DNA from: Promethearchaeota archaeon
GTDB lineage: Archaea; Asgardarchaeota; Lokiarchaeia; Sigynarchaeales; SOKP01
Assembly (NCBI GenBank): GCA_016839655.1
Contig: JAEOTW010000305.1
Span: 1 to 22,989, forward strand
DNA length: 22,989 nt
Direction of reading: 5' to 3'
Part shown: positions 22,773-22,989 of the stretch, piece after piece
How positions within the stretch are numbered: the first letter of the stretch is position 1
How the letters are laid out: each line of letters opens with the position of its first letter
Program-made: the position numbers and the translations under genes
The notes under the pieces: model-generated
What the model saw: only the letters and a program-made list of their open reading frames with translations
Told to the model about the DNA's origin: nothing
Database searches by the model: none

Positions 22773-22989
22773 ATGTTCTGTCAAAATTGTGGTTCGGAAA
22801 TTGGTCAAAATGCTAATATATGTCCGTATTGTGGGCAAGAGAATAGTAATTCTGATATTATAGAGATAAAAGATATTAAAATTCAAGAAATGGAACAGAA
22901 AATAACAGAATTAGAACAAATAGTTAAGGAGAGGTCAAAATCACCAATAAAAAAAAATGTATTTAATCAATTTCAACCATGGATTTTTA
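22773..22989 (+). CDS. Zinc-ribbon protein with coiled coil, N-terminal part (cut by window edge)
   Basis: The ATG at 22773 opens a frame running off the window, with 72 codons visible. It begins MFCQNCGSEI and CPYCGQEN, so Cys3, Cys6, Cys17 and Cys20 form the compact zinc ribbon common at the start of archaeal membrane or regulatory proteins. A charged helix (about 36-57, EMEQKITELEQIVKE) follows and is probably coiled coil. A GGAGAG (22753-22758) lies 14 bases before the ATG and a TATA-like TTTATTAATATT near 22705-22716. Downstream domains are not visible, so the function is open. Confidence 0.75.
   Translation, partial: MFCQNCGSEIGQNANICPYCGQENSNSDIIEIKDIKIQEMEQKITELEQIVKERSKSPIKKNVFNQFQPWIF

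Overview
This AT-rich window (GC roughly 30%) comes from an archaeon, most likely an Asgard archaeon of the Lokiarchaeia/Promethearchaeia kind. The case rests on gene content: two Rab/Ras-like small GTPases, a Roadblock/LC7 protein and a probable longin-like protein lie beside archaeal genes (3-hexulose-6-phosphate synthase, a beta-CASP RNase J-like enzyme, a non-phosphorylating GAP dehydrogenase). Many genes have archaeal TATA boxes about 25 bp before the start, and TTG starts are frequent. No tRNA, rRNA, CRISPR array, transposase or phage gene was seen. The lineage is inferred, not tested.

Layout. 1-1103 (minus) is most of a GapN-type aldehyde dehydrogenase, cut by the window edge. 1104-1528 is its divergent intergenic region and holds a candidate structured RNA (1265-1372, plus strand). 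Then come Roadblock (plus), a possible 34-aa Cys protein, and a His-rich 9-10 TM membrane protein (minus). 3406-7245 (plus) carries a secreted GTGSI-repeat protein, a Rab-like GTPase and a secreted beta-helix/propeller protein. 7296-9290 (plus) has a TRASH-like zinc protein, an unknown protein with an RNase HII-like Asp-Asp-Ala-Gly motif, and hexulose-phosphate synthase. 9470-15609 mixes two HAD-fold proteins, a metallophosphoesterase, an RNase J-like beta-CASP enzyme, an LVIVD-repeat surface protein, a NYN-domain nuclease and a small RHH-like protein. 15884-17846 (plus) has a small CxxC protein, a degenerate GTPase and a longin-like protein. 17860-20853 (minus) has an acyl-CoA dehydrogenase, a 54-aa four-Cys protein and a ZIP metal transporter. 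21095-22989 (plus) has an eight-TPR protein, a small membrane protein and the start of a zinc-ribbon/coiled-coil protein.

Functional themes. (1) Small-GTPase signalling: two G-domain proteins plus Roadblock and longin-like partners. The second GTPase has lost both Mg-coordinating hydroxyl residues and looks like a pseudo-GTPase. (2) Sugar-phosphate metabolism: GapN (glycolysis) and hexulose-phosphate synthase (ribulose monophosphate route). (3) Surface proteins built on N-terminal membrane anchors with beta-rich repeats. (4) A loose neighbourhood of RNA- or phosphate-ester-acting hydrolases. Most genes appear to be transcribed singly, with their own TATA boxes, rather than in long operons.
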